Below are positions 21,273 to 28,483 of a stretch of DNA of 32,375 nucleotides, in pieces. The translations under genes were made by a program, and so were the position numbers. The DNA comes from Candidatus Allofournierella excrementigallinarum (GTDB lineage: Bacteria; Bacillota; Clostridia; Oscillospirales; Ruminococcaceae): positions 1 through 32,375 of the forward strand of contig DWXV01000036.1 in the NCBI GenBank assembly GCA_019119025.1. Reading direction: 5' to 3'. The notes below the pieces were generated by a model. The model searched no databases. It was not told the DNA's origin and saw only the letters and a list, made by a program, of their open reading frames with translations. Numbering within the stretch: position 1 is the stretch's first letter; the number at the start of each line of letters is the position of its first letter.

Positions 21273-23036
21273 TCAGCAGTCCTGCCGGCGGATGGCGCCG
21301 CCGGGCAGCGCGCCGGTGTGGCGGCCGTCCCGGATGACCGGCACGCCGTTCACCAGCACGTGCTGGATGCCCTCGGGATAAACGGTGGGGTCGATGACGT
21401 TCTCGTTGGTCCTGAGCGCTTCCCAGTCGATGACCAGCACATCCGCCTGCTTGCCGGGGGCCAGGGTGCCCCGCTTTTTGAAGTGCAGCAGTTCGGCGGG
21501 CCGCCCGGTGAGCTTGTGGATCATCTCCACCCGGTCGCCGCCGCCCAGCTCGGTCAAAAACTTGATGAAGCCGCAGTAGGTGTTGGGATTGGGCTTGTTT
21601 CCGGGGCTTTCGGGGTCGTAGGCCACGGTGGAGGTGGAGCCGAACACGAAGGTGTCGTTGCCCAGGGTGGCCTTGGGATGGCCCATAAAGGTCTTCACGC
21701 TCTCGGCGCTGGCGTCGTGCACCGCCCGGAAGATCTGGGTGCGCCGGTCGATGAGCAGCAGCTCGAACAGAGCGGTGAGGGTGTCGCAGCCCATCGCCTC
21801 GCCCACCTGGCGGGCGGTCTTGCCCTCGTAGCGGCGCTGGGCGCAGCGGATGATCCTGATCTCGTCCTCCCACTCCGGCTGCACCTTGGGATTCAGGATG
21901 TAGTAGGAGCCGGAGAAGATGGCCTCCCGTATCATCTGGCGGTAGTCCTGCGCCCGCAGGTTGCGCAAAAACAGGCTCACCCCGCCGGTGAACTTATACC
22001 AGGGGCGGAACAGGGTGATGAGGTCGGGGGCGATCATGGTGCCGCCGGTGGAGTTGGGGATCACGTCAAATCCCGCCCGCGCCCCCCTGGCCACATACTC
22101 GTCGATGACCTGCAGGGTGCGCCTGGAGGCGGCGGCCTGGAGATAGTCGTCGTTGGCGGGGTAGAGGTCGTATCCCTTGGAGAGGTGGGAGATCTGCACC
22201 TGGATATCGTTGGCAAGGCCGATCTCCAAAATCTCCTTGATGCCGTCGATCTTTTTCTGCCGCCTGGGGGTACCACGGCGCTGGCCGGTCTTGCGCCAGT
22301 GGGCGAACAGGATGCCGCCGTCCTTTTTCAGCTCCCTGGTCATCTCCAGCAGCTCGGCGGTGTCGGAAAAGATGCCCGGCTCATAGTCCAGCCCCACCGA
22401 CATGCCGAACGCACCGGCGTCCAGCGCCTCGTGGATGTCCGCTTTCAGCTGCGCTTTTTCCGCCTCGGTGAGGGGGCGGCCGCCGTCGGGGCCGGCGGCG
22501 TTCATGCGGATGGTGCTGTAGCCCAGCACCGGCACGATGTTGCCGGAAGTGCCGTGAGCGTCCACCGCGTCCAGCCACTCGTGAAATGTGCGCCAGGTCA
22601 CGTTGAAGCCGCAGTGGCGGCGGATGAGGGGGATGACCTCTTCGCTCAGGGCGTAGTAGTCGTCGGCGTACATGTCGGCGTAGAGCTTGGGGGTCAGTTC
22701 GTCGAAAATGTCCCGCATGGCCTGGTTGGCCAGCCAGTATTTGCCCACCGGCGCGATGGACTGGCCGCACATGCAGCCCACAAAGGTGGTGATGCCCTGG
22801 TGCAGCATGCTGTCCATGGTGGGGTAAGCCAGCAGGGTCTGGTCCGCGTGGGAGTGCATCTCGATGAAACCGGGGGTGACCACCCTGCCCGCCGCGTCGA
22901 CGACCTCCCGGGCCTGGGAGGGGTCGATGGAGCCGATGGCGGCGATCTTTCCGTCCCGGATGGCCACGTCCGCCTCCATGGCGGCGGCGCCGGTGCCGTC
23001 GATGACGGTGCCCCCTTTTATAAGGATGTCATACAT
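21273..23036 (-). CDS. N-acyl-D-amino-acid deacylase-like amidohydrolase
   Basis: A 587-residue amidohydrolase-superfamily protein. The N-terminal beta-sandwich strand is MYDILIKGGTVIDGTG. Metal motif EMHSHAD has His61, His63 and Asp65. HQGITTFVGCMCGQSIAP matches the D-aminoacylase branch, and ISHLSKG supplies a further His. The C-terminal part reads GTLAPGKQADVLVIDW. The position where relatives carry a GSDG motif with the catalytic Asp reads GSTS (466-469), so the reaction may differ or Asp may come from elsewhere. Relatives hydrolyse N-acyl-D-amino acids or D-residue dipeptides. Its ribosome binding site AAGGAG lies inside the end of the upstream dipeptidase gene (6-bp gap), so the two are translationally coupled. 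Confidence 0.87.
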   Translation of the reverse strand: MYDILIKGGTVIDGTGAAAMEADVAIRDGKIAAIGSIDPSQAREVVDAAGRVVTPGFIEMHSHADQTLLAYPTMDSMLHQGITTFVGCMCGQSIAPVGKYWLANQAMRDIFDELTPKLYADMYADDYYALSEEVIPLIRRHCGFNVTWRTFHEWLDAVDAHGTSGNIVPVLGYSTIRMNAAGPDGGRPLTEAEKAQLKADIHEALDAGAFGMSVGLDYEPGIFSDTAELLEMTRELKKDGGILFAHWRKTGQRRGTPRRQKKIDGIKEILEIGLANDIQVQISHLSKGYDLYPANDDYLQAAASRRTLQVIDEYVARGARAGFDVIPNSTGGTMIAPDLITLFRPWYKFTGGVSLFLRNLRAQDYRQMIREAIFSGSYYILNPKVQPEWEDEIRIIRCAQRRYEGKTARQVGEAMGCDTLTALFELLLIDRRTQIFRAVHDASAESVKTFMGHPKATLGNDTFVFGSTSTVAYDPESPGNKPNPNTYCGFIKFLTELGGGDRVEMIHKLTGRPAELLHFKKRGTLAPGKQADVLVIDWEALRTNENVIDPTVYPEGIQHVLVNGVPVIRDGRHTGALPGGAIRRQDC

Positions 23037-23042
23037 GGCGCG

Positions 23043-24089
23043 TCACTCCTTGTCCCACACTTTGCGGAACACCCGCAGCAGGTTGCCGCCCAGCACCTTT
23101 TTGATGTCCTCCCCGCCAAAGCCCCGGGCCAGCAGATGGTCCACCAGATCATCCCACTCGTCAAAATAGTTGAAGCCCTGCACGTGTTTCTGGTAGCCGT
23201 TGAACCTGCCGAACCAGTTGGGGCAGGTGCGCTCAAACTCCACCCGGCCCATCAGATAGTCCAGGGTGGGGCGCTTCCAGCGGTCGGTGCCGATGCCCAC
23301 GTGGTCGATGCCCACCAGATCGGCCACATGCGCGATGTGGTCGATGAAGCGGTCCACCGTGGGCCAGCTGCTCTGGTCTTCGTCGCACATCACACTGTGG
23401 GGGCACAGGCCGATCACGCCGCCCTTGGCTGCCAGCGCCCTGATCTGCTCGTCGTTGGCGTTGCGGGTGTGCTTTGCCACGTCGTAGCAGGAGGAGTGGG
23501 AGAAGATGACCGGGTCCGCCGAGGCAGCGATGGCGTCCAGCGAGGTCTTGCGCCCCGCGTGGGACAGGTCGATCAGCATGCCCACCCGGTTCATTTCATA
23601 GATGCACTGCTCGCCGAAGCGGCTCAGGCCGGTATCGCCGCTCACGAAGGCGCCGGAGCCGATGAAACTCTGCTGGTTGTAGGTCAGCTGCACGATCTTC
23701 AGCCCCAGGCGGTTGAGAAGGGAGATATAGCGCAGGTCCTGCTCAAAGCAGAAGGCGCCCTGGGTGCTCATGATGACCGCCAGCTTGCCCTCGGCCTTGG
23801 CCCGCAGGATGTCTGCGGCGCTGGTGGCCACGATGACCTTTTCGGGCAGCGTCTCTTCCAATAAGTAATATTGGTGGATCGCCTTGCAGCACTCGGTGAA
23901 ATTGCAGGGATAGTTGTCGTCCACGATGGTGGTGCTGATGGCGGTCACGCCGCCCTCCAGAAGGATGTCCACGATGCTGTGGTCCGGGCCGCACTCAAAG
24001 GGCGGGTCGGTGAACAGGCCGTGGAACAGGGAGTCGATGGCGCAGCTCTCTTTCAGGATGCGGGCCGCACCGGCGGATGCATTGCTCAT
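23043..24089 (-). CDS. Membrane dipeptidase-like protein (peptidase M19 family), altered metal site
   Basis: A 348-residue TIM-barrel protein. Family features: RYISLLNRLGLKIVQLTYN, YEMNRVGMLIDLSHAG (His177), PVIFSHSS (His198) and VGIDHVGIGTD near residue 265; the C-terminal KKVLGGNLLRVF is typical of M19. M19 zinc enzymes use an HxD at the N terminus and a bridging Glu. Here the HxD position reads LFH (Leu21, His23) and the Glu position appears as Gln110 in STQGAF. Dipeptidase activity is therefore uncertain. The start ATG 24087-24089 is preceded by AAGGAGGG at 8 nt; an in-frame ATG 11 codons upstream lacks this. First gene of the leftward peptidase operon. Confidence 0.86.
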   Translation of the reverse strand: MSNASAGAARILKESCAIDSLFHGLFTDPPFECGPDHSIVDILLEGGVTAISTTIVDDNYPCNFTECCKAIHQYYLLEETLPEKVIVATSAADILRAKAEGKLAVIMSTQGAFCFEQDLRYISLLNRLGLKIVQLTYNQQSFIGSGAFVSGDTGLSRFGEQCIYEMNRVGMLIDLSHAGRKTSLDAIAASADPVIFSHSSCYDVAKHTRNANDEQIRALAAKGGVIGLCPHSVMCDEDQSSWPTVDRFIDHIAHVADLVGIDHVGIGTDRWKRPTLDYLMGRVEFERTCPNWFGRFNGYQKHVQGFNYFDEWDDLVDHLLARGFGGEDIKKVLGGNLLRVFRKVWDKE

Positions 24090-24133
24090 GGGGATGCCCT
24101 CCTTGTTGGCATTTTCAGCCATGCTTTTGTTCC

Positions 24134-24162
24134 ATTATTCCACAACTGAAAGAGAAAAGCAA
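24134..24162 (-). promoter_or_regulatory. Promoter of the leftward peptidase operon
   Basis: On the minus strand TTGCTT (24157-24162), 17-bp spacer and AATAAT (24134-24139), about 45 bp upstream of the chosen start codon. Confidence 0.55.
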
Positions 24163-24165
24163 TTA

Positions 24166-24184
24166 GAATAATATATGATAATTC
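24166..24184. promoter_or_regulatory. Imperfect palindrome, possible operator between divergent operons
   Basis: The 19-bp sequence GAATAATATATGATAATTC has arms GAATAAT and ATAATTC that pair except for one position. It sits just upstream of the leftward -35 box and 36 bp from the rightward -35 box. AT-rich sequence gives chance palindromes, so this is tentative. Confidence 0.3.
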
Positions 24185-24219
24185 AAGGCTTTAAAATGAT
24201 AAAATTGTAAACTTGCACA

Positions 24220-24248
24220 TTGACAAAGTGGGTTTTTGTGATTACAAT
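24220..24248 (+). promoter_or_regulatory. Promoter of the TPR-RidA-Dpp operon
   Basis: A perfect -35 TTGACA (24220-24225), 17-bp spacer and TACAAT (24243-24248). The first gene starts 188 bp downstream, so there is a long leader. Confidence 0.8.
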
Positions 24249-24435
24249 AATATAAAATTCGCGGCAAAATAGGGGAAAATACCGTATATTTTATCATTTT
24301 TCGTGTAAATGCCCAAAATCAACGGAGGCTGTTGTTCAATCTGACGAGGGGCCCCGCCCCGCGGAAGGGACCATATATCAACGTATTAAAATATATGATT
24401 TTCCCAATGCGGGGAAAAGAGGGAAGGCGGAAAAC
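24249..24435 (+). promoter_or_regulatory. AT-rich leader of the TPR operon with inverted repeat
   Basis: About 180 nt would be transcribed before the first start codon. AAAATA (24276-24281) and TATTTT (24287-24292) form an inverted repeat around CCGTA, a possible operator about 20 bp after the expected start site. A GGAGG at 24324-24328 has a TTG only 3 nt downstream; an open frame from there to 24439 overlaps the GTG start of the next gene, but the spacing is too short to call a leader peptide. I recognise no known riboswitch. Confidence 0.4.
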
Positions 24436-25245
24436 GTGAAATTCGTATTCAATGCCCGGCGCAACGAAGAAGCCCGGAAGATGCTGATGATGCGGCCCGC
24501 TGTGTCTGAGGCTGAGGCTGCGCTGAAAAAAGACGATACCGACGCGGCCGCCCTTTACGCGCTGGGCACGGCTCTGGCTTTGGAAAACAGATACAACGAG
24601 GCCGTCGAAGCCCACAGCCGGGGCATCGCCTTCGATCCTTTTTACGCCCCCAACTACTTCGGGCGCGGCAGGCGGCACAATGCATCAGGCCGTTTCTGGC
24701 AGGCGGTGGCGGATTTCACCATGGCCATCCACCTGGACTCCTCCAACTGGATCTATTGGTACTACCGGGCCACCACCCTCAACCTCCACGGCCATGTGGA
24801 GGAATCGCTGGACGACTTCACCCGCTGCCTTTCCCTCACCGCGCCGGAGGAGCATTACCCTCTGGCGGATTGGCTGTACACCTCCAACGTCGAGCTTGGC
24901 CGCTACAATGCGGCGGAAAAAAGCCTCGAACTGGTGGACGCTTCGGTGGAAGCCCCGCAGATGGACTACGGCTACCGGCGCTCGGTGCTGCTGTACAAAG
25001 GGCTGGTCAAGCCGGAAGAGTTCATCGATATCCCGCTTTTGGAAAAGAACGTGCTGCCCCAGGAAGGGCGGGTGCAGCTGGAACTCAACGGCCTGTACTA
25101 CAGCCTCTACTGTTACTGGATGGTGCACGGCGAGCCGGAAAAGGCCGCCGGCGCCATACGCGAGCTGATGAAGGTGGCCTGGCCCGGGACGTTTGCCCAC
25201 ACGAAGGCGCTGCCCATTGCAAAAAGGCTGGGCATCGTCCCCTGA
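24436..25245 (+). CDS. TPR-type repeat protein, copy 1 of 3
   Basis: A 269-residue soluble protein built of helix pairs. Residues 37-70 (AALYALGTALALENRYNEA, then SRGIAFDP) match the TPR pattern well; about 71-104, 105-138 and 139-172 continue in 34-residue steps (YWYYRATTLNLHGHVEESLDDF; DWLYTSNVELGRYNAAEKSLE), and 221-254 is a further unit (LYCYWMVHGEPEKAAGAIREL). There is no signal peptide or catalytic motif, so it is probably a cytosolic binding or scaffold protein. The start is GTG with AAGGCGG upstream, weaker than in copies 2 and 3. It is the most diverged of the three tandem paralogs. I do not recognise a named family. Confidence 0.85.
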   Translation: MKFVFNARRNEEARKMLMMRPAVSEAEAALKKDDTDAAALYALGTALALENRYNEAVEAHSRGIAFDPFYAPNYFGRGRRHNASGRFWQAVADFTMAIHLDSSNWIYWYYRATTLNLHGHVEESLDDFTRCLSLTAPEEHYPLADWLYTSNVELGRYNAAEKSLELVDASVEAPQMDYGYRRSVLLYKGLVKPEEFIDIPLLEKNVLPQEGRVQLELNGLYYSLYCYWMVHGEPEKAAGAIRELMKVAWPGTFAHTKALPIAKRLGIVP

Positions 25246-25272
25246 GCGGCGGGATGGATCGTGGGACTGAAC

Positions 25273-25314
25273 AAAGGCGTTCGGAACCGCATGGCGCGCT
25301 CTGGACGCTTTTTT
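25273..25314 (+). terminator. Possible terminator/attenuator between TPR copies 1 and 2
   Basis: AAAGGCGTTC (25273-25282) pairs with GGACGCTTTT (25303-25312) with wobble pairs, giving a 10-bp stem with a 20-nt loop followed by T-run 25309-25314. It is weaker than the other terminators here and may only lower downstream expression. The 119-bp gap holds no other gene. Confidence 0.4.
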
Positions 25315-25364
25315 CCAAATCGCAGGCGGAATGACCGGCGAAAAGAACACGGGAGGTGCGGGAA

Positions 25365-26171
25365 ATGAAGTTCGTTTTCAATCAGGAAAAGAACGACCAT
25401 GCGCGCAAGCTGCTGATGATGCAGCCCAAGGTGGAGGAAGCGAAGGCCGCCCTGGAAAAGGACGACACCGACGCATATGCATGGTACGTTTACGGCAAGG
25501 CCCTGTCGCTGGAAAAACGGTATGAAGAGGCCATCGAGGCCCACAGCCGGGGCATCGCCTTCGACCCGTTCTACGCCCCCAACTACTTTGGCCGCGGCGG
25601 GAAATACAGCTCCACCGGCCGCCTTTGGAGCGCGCTGGCGGATTACACCATGGCCATCCATCTCGACTGCTCCAACTGGCTCTACTGGTACTACCGGGCC
25701 ACCACCCTGAATCTGGCGGGCCATCTGGAAGAATCCATCGACGATTTCCGGCAGTGCATGAAGGTGTCTGACCCGACGGAGCATTACCCCCTGGCCCATT
25801 GGATCTATTCCACTTATGTGGAGATGGGCCAGTACGAAAAGGCGGAAAAGAGCCTGGAGGAGGTGGACGCCACCGTCACGCCGCCCCAGATGGACTACGG
25901 CTACTGCCGCACGGTCCGCCTCTATAAAGGAATGGTCAGGCCGGAGGAGTTCATTGAGCCGGACATGAAGGACAAGGTGCTCCCCCGGGAAAAGCGGGTG
26001 GAGCTGGAGCAGAACACCATGTATTACGGGCTCTACTGTTACTGGATGGTCCATGGTGAGCCGGAAAAGGCCGCCGAAGCCATCAAAAAGCTGCTCAAGA
26101 TCGCCTATCCCGGGGCCTTTGGCTACACCAAGGCCATCCCGGTGGCCCGGCGGCTGGGCCTGATGGAGTGA
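25365..26171 (+). CDS. TPR-type repeat protein, copy 2 of 3
   Basis: A 268-residue paralog of the neighbours, colinear over its full length. It shares the opening MKFVFN, the RGIAFDPFYAPNYFGRG block (residues about 62-78), WYYRATTLNL, EESIDDFRQCMK, PPQMDYGYCR and LYCYWMVHGEPEKAAEAI. The same TPR units of 34 residues are visible from residue 37. Copies 2 and 3 share features absent from copy 1, such as FIEPDMKDKVLPRE near residue 197 and YPGAFGYTK near the end. The start ATG 25365 lies after GGGAGG; the earlier in-frame GTG 25356 is inside that site. Function unknown. Confidence 0.87.
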   Translation: MKFVFNQEKNDHARKLLMMQPKVEEAKAALEKDDTDAYAWYVYGKALSLEKRYEEAIEAHSRGIAFDPFYAPNYFGRGGKYSSTGRLWSALADYTMAIHLDCSNWLYWYYRATTLNLAGHLEESIDDFRQCMKVSDPTEHYPLAHWIYSTYVEMGQYEKAEKSLEEVDATVTPPQMDYGYCRTVRLYKGMVRPEEFIEPDMKDKVLPREKRVELEQNTMYYGLYCYWMVHGEPEKAAEAIKKLLKIAYPGAFGYTKAIPVARRLGLME

Positions 26172-26192
26172 GAAGGACGAAAAGCGAAAGAA

Positions 26193-26226
26193 CCGCAGGG
26201 CACGGGCAGCCGCCCGGGCGATGCGG
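26193..26226 (+). other. Hairpin between TPR copies 2 and 3
   Basis: CCGCA (26193-26197) pairs with TGCGG (26222-26226), and CGGGC (26203-26207) with GCCCG (26212-26216) inside. No T-run follows, so it is not a terminator; it could be an mRNA-stabilising or processing element ahead of copy 3. Confidence 0.35.
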
Positions 26227-26254
26227 CTGAAAATTATAACAGGAGGCAGTTGAA

Positions 26255-27064
26255 ATGAAATTCGTCTACAACGAGGAAAAGAACGAGGAGATGCGCCACA
26301 TCCTGATGATGCAGCCCACCATCGAGGAGGCCAAGGCAAAACTGGAAAAGGACGACACCGACGCCCGCGCCTGGTATGAGTACGGCACCGCCCTGGGCAA
26401 TGCCGGCCATCTGGAGGAGTCGGTGGAGGCCTATTCCCACGGCATCGCCTTCGACCCGTTCTACGCTCCCAACTACTTCGGCCGCGGCCGCAAGAACAAC
26501 GGCCTGGGCCGCTTCTGGGCCGCCGTGGCGGACTTCACCGTTGCCATCCATCTGGATTCCGACAGCTGGACCTACTGGTACTACCGCGCCACCACCCTGA
26601 ATCTGGGCGGCCATCTGGAGGAGTCCATCGACGACTTCCGCCAGTGCATGAAGCTGTCCAACCCCGCTGAGCACTACCCCCTGATCCACTGGATCTACAC
26701 CACCTACATCGAGCTGGGCGAATTTGAGAAAGCCCGGAAGTGCCTGGATGAGATCGACGCCACTGTGGAGCCGCCCCAGATGGACTATGGCTACTGCCGC
26801 GCCGTCCGTCTGTACAAGGGCCTTGTGAAACCCGAGGAGTTCGTGGAGCCGGACATGAAGGACAAGGTGCTGCCCCGCGAGAACCGGGTGAACCTGGAGC
26901 TGAACGGCATGTACTACGGCCTGTACTGCTACTGGACCCTGCACGGCGAGCCCGAGAAGGCCGCCGACGCTTTGCGCGAGCTGATGAAGGTGGCCTACCC
27001 CGGCGCCTTCGGTTACACCAAGGGCCTGGCTGTTGCCAAGAAGCTGGGCATCGTCAAAGAATAA
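26255..27064 (+). CDS. TPR-type repeat protein, copy 3 of 3
   Basis: A 269-residue paralog of copies 1 and 2, starting MKFVYNEEKNEE and ending KKLGIVKE. The TPR units run AWYEYGTALGNAGHLEESVEAYSHGIAFDP, NYFGRGRKNNGLGRFWAAVADF, YWYYRATTLNLGGHLEESIDDF and HWIYTTYIELGEFEKARKCLDEID. It has the best ribosome binding site of the three (AGGAGG, ATG 26255), and its codons are more uniformly C/G-ending, like those of RidA and the binding protein. This suggests it is the most highly expressed copy, which is inference. Its stop is 11 bp from ridA. No catalytic motif is visible. Confidence 0.87.
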   Translation: MKFVYNEEKNEEMRHILMMQPTIEEAKAKLEKDDTDARAWYEYGTALGNAGHLEESVEAYSHGIAFDPFYAPNYFGRGRKNNGLGRFWAAVADFTVAIHLDSDSWTYWYYRATTLNLGGHLEESIDDFRQCMKLSNPAEHYPLIHWIYTTYIELGEFEKARKCLDEIDATVEPPQMDYGYCRAVRLYKGLVKPEEFVEPDMKDKVLPRENRVNLELNGMYYGLYCYWTLHGEPEKAADALRELMKVAYPGAFGYTKGLAVAKKLGIVKE

Positions 27065-27075
27065 GGAGCAGCATC

Positions 27076-27420
27076 ATGATCGAATACATCGACCCGGCGC
27101 CCACGTCCGCCCGCGCCGTGAAACACAATGGGGTGATCTACTTCAGCGGCCATGTGGACGGCCAGAAGCACGACACCATCGCCGGCCAGACCAAGGCCCT
27201 GTGCGAGCGCTATGAGCAGCTGCTGGAGCAGCACGGCAGCGACAAGGACCATCTGCTGTTTGTCACCATCTACATCTCCGACCTCGCGCTGAAAGAGGAG
27301 ATGAACAAGGTGTGGGACGCCTGGCTTAACCCCGGCCGCGCCCCCGCCCGGGTCTGCGTGGAAGCGAAGATCCCCGAGGGCTACTTCCTCGAGATGAGCG
27401 TCGTGGCGGCGCTGAAATAA
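27076..27420 (+). CDS. ridA: RidA/YjgF/YER057c-family enamine/imine deaminase
   Basis: A 114-residue member of the Rid family. It has IYFSGHVDG near the active-site pocket, PARVCVEAKIPEG with Arg92 at the position of the catalytic Arg (Arg105 of E. coli RidA), and EMSVVAAL with Glu106 at the conserved Glu. Arg is the residue required for hydrolysing 2-aminoacrylate and related imines to keto acids and ammonia, so the enzyme looks active. AAGGAG precedes the ATG. It lies 11 bp after TPR copy 3 and ahead of the peptide transporter, which fits amino-acid or amine catabolism downstream of uptake. Confidence 0.92.
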   Translation: MIEYIDPAPTSARAVKHNGVIYFSGHVDGQKHDTIAGQTKALCERYEQLLEQHGSDKDHLLFVTIYISDLALKEEMNKVWDAWLNPGRAPARVCVEAKIPEGYFLEMSVVAALK

Positions 27421-27430
27421 AACGCCTCTC

Positions 27431-27475
27431 GGAGAGAGCGCGAACGGACCACGGGCACGCTCTCTCCCTTCTTTT
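27431..27475 (+). terminator. Possible terminator/attenuator between ridA and dppB
   Basis: GGAGAGAGCG (27431-27440) pairs with CGCTCTCTCC (27458-27467), 10 bp with a 17-nt loop, then CTTCTTTT. No clear new promoter lies between it and dppB, so partial read-through is the simplest model: it would make transporter message scarcer than TPR/RidA message. Confidence 0.55.
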
Positions 27476-27538
27476 GAAAACCGGCCCGGGGGCGCGCCCT
27501 TCGGGAAAATATAGAGTAAAGATTGCGGGAGAAAAACC

Positions 27539-28471
27539 ATGCTCAGATACATCGTAAAACGACTGCTGCAGCTGATCCCCACGCTGCTGCTGGTGTCCAT
27601 CATCGTGTTTTTGATGGTCCGCATCATCCCCGGCGACCCCATCACCCTGCTCTACGGTGTGTCCGAGAGCGGCGGAACCAGCGAAGAATACCTGGACGCC
27701 ATGCGGGACAAATACGGCCTGAACGACCCGTTTATCGTTCAGTATTTCCGCTGGATCACCGGCTTTGTCCAGGGAGACATGGGCACCTCGCTGCGCACCC
27801 ACAAGACCATTCTGGAAGAACTGACCAACCGCTATCCCTATACCGTCACGCTGGCGGTGGGCGGCACGGTGGTGGGCTCCATCATCGGCGTGATATGCGG
27901 CATCCTCGCCGCCACCTTCCATAACAAGGCGGGCGACAACATCGTCATGGTCATATCCATGGTGGCGGTCTCGGTGCCGTCCTTCTTCCTGGCGATGCTG
28001 CTGATGCTTTATTTCTGTTTGCATCTCGGCGTTTTGCCAAGCCTTGGCCTGCGAAGCTGGCGGCACGCGATCCTTCCCATCGCCACGCTTGGCCTTGGGG
28101 CGGTGGGCATGATCGCCCGCACCACCCGGTCCTCCATGCTGGACGTCATCAACCAGGACTACATCCGCACCGCCCGGGCCTACGGCACCTCGAAGTTCAA
28201 GATCATCACCCAGTACGCCTTTAAGAACGCGCTGATCCCCGTGCTCACCGCCATCGGCCTGCGCTTCGGCAGCCTGCTGGCCGGCGCGGCGCTGGTGGAG
28301 ACCATCTTCACCATCCAGGGCATCGGCAGCTTCCTGGTGGACAGTGTGAATGGCCGCGACTATCCCGCCATCCAGAGCACGGTGCTCGTTCTGGCCGCTT
28401 CCTTCGTGATCGTGAACACGCTGGTGGACATCATCTACGGCCTGGTCGATCCCCGGGTCAAATACGATTGA
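27539..28471 (+). CDS. dppB: Dipeptide/oligopeptide ABC transporter permease, DppB type
   Basis: A 310-residue inner-membrane permease. It opens MLRYIVKRLLQLIPTLLLVSIIVFLMVRIIPGDP, the standard DppB/OppB N terminus. YIRTARAYGTSKFKIITQYAFKNALIPV is the ATPase-contact (EAA-type) loop, and the protein ends VNTLVDIIYGLVDPRVKYD. Six membrane segments are expected. With DppC it forms the channel of a peptide importer. GGGAG precedes the ATG at a normal distance. The substrate class (dipeptide, oligopeptide or nickel-type) cannot be fixed by sequence alone; the neighbours favour peptides. Confidence 0.94.
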   Translation: MLRYIVKRLLQLIPTLLLVSIIVFLMVRIIPGDPITLLYGVSESGGTSEEYLDAMRDKYGLNDPFIVQYFRWITGFVQGDMGTSLRTHKTILEELTNRYPYTVTLAVGGTVVGSIIGVICGILAATFHNKAGDNIVMVISMVAVSVPSFFLAMLLMLYFCLHLGVLPSLGLRSWRHAILPIATLGLGAVGMIARTTRSSMLDVINQDYIRTARAYGTSKFKIITQYAFKNALIPVLTAIGLRFGSLLAGAALVETIFTIQGIGSFLVDSVNGRDYPAIQSTVLVLAASFVIVNTLVDIIYGLVDPRVKYD

Positions 28472-28483
28472 GGAGGCAGCGGA

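Noticed and set aside
19857-23864. Open frame of 1335 codons on the plus strand across the peptidase operon
   Set aside because: Shadow of three well-supported minus-strand genes; Val/His/Gly-rich with no recognisable domain.
24332-24439. Possible leader peptide starting at TTG and overlapping the GTG start of TPR copy 1
   Set aside because: GGAGG lies only 3 nt before the TTG, which is too close, and the peptide has no codon-run or regulatory feature.
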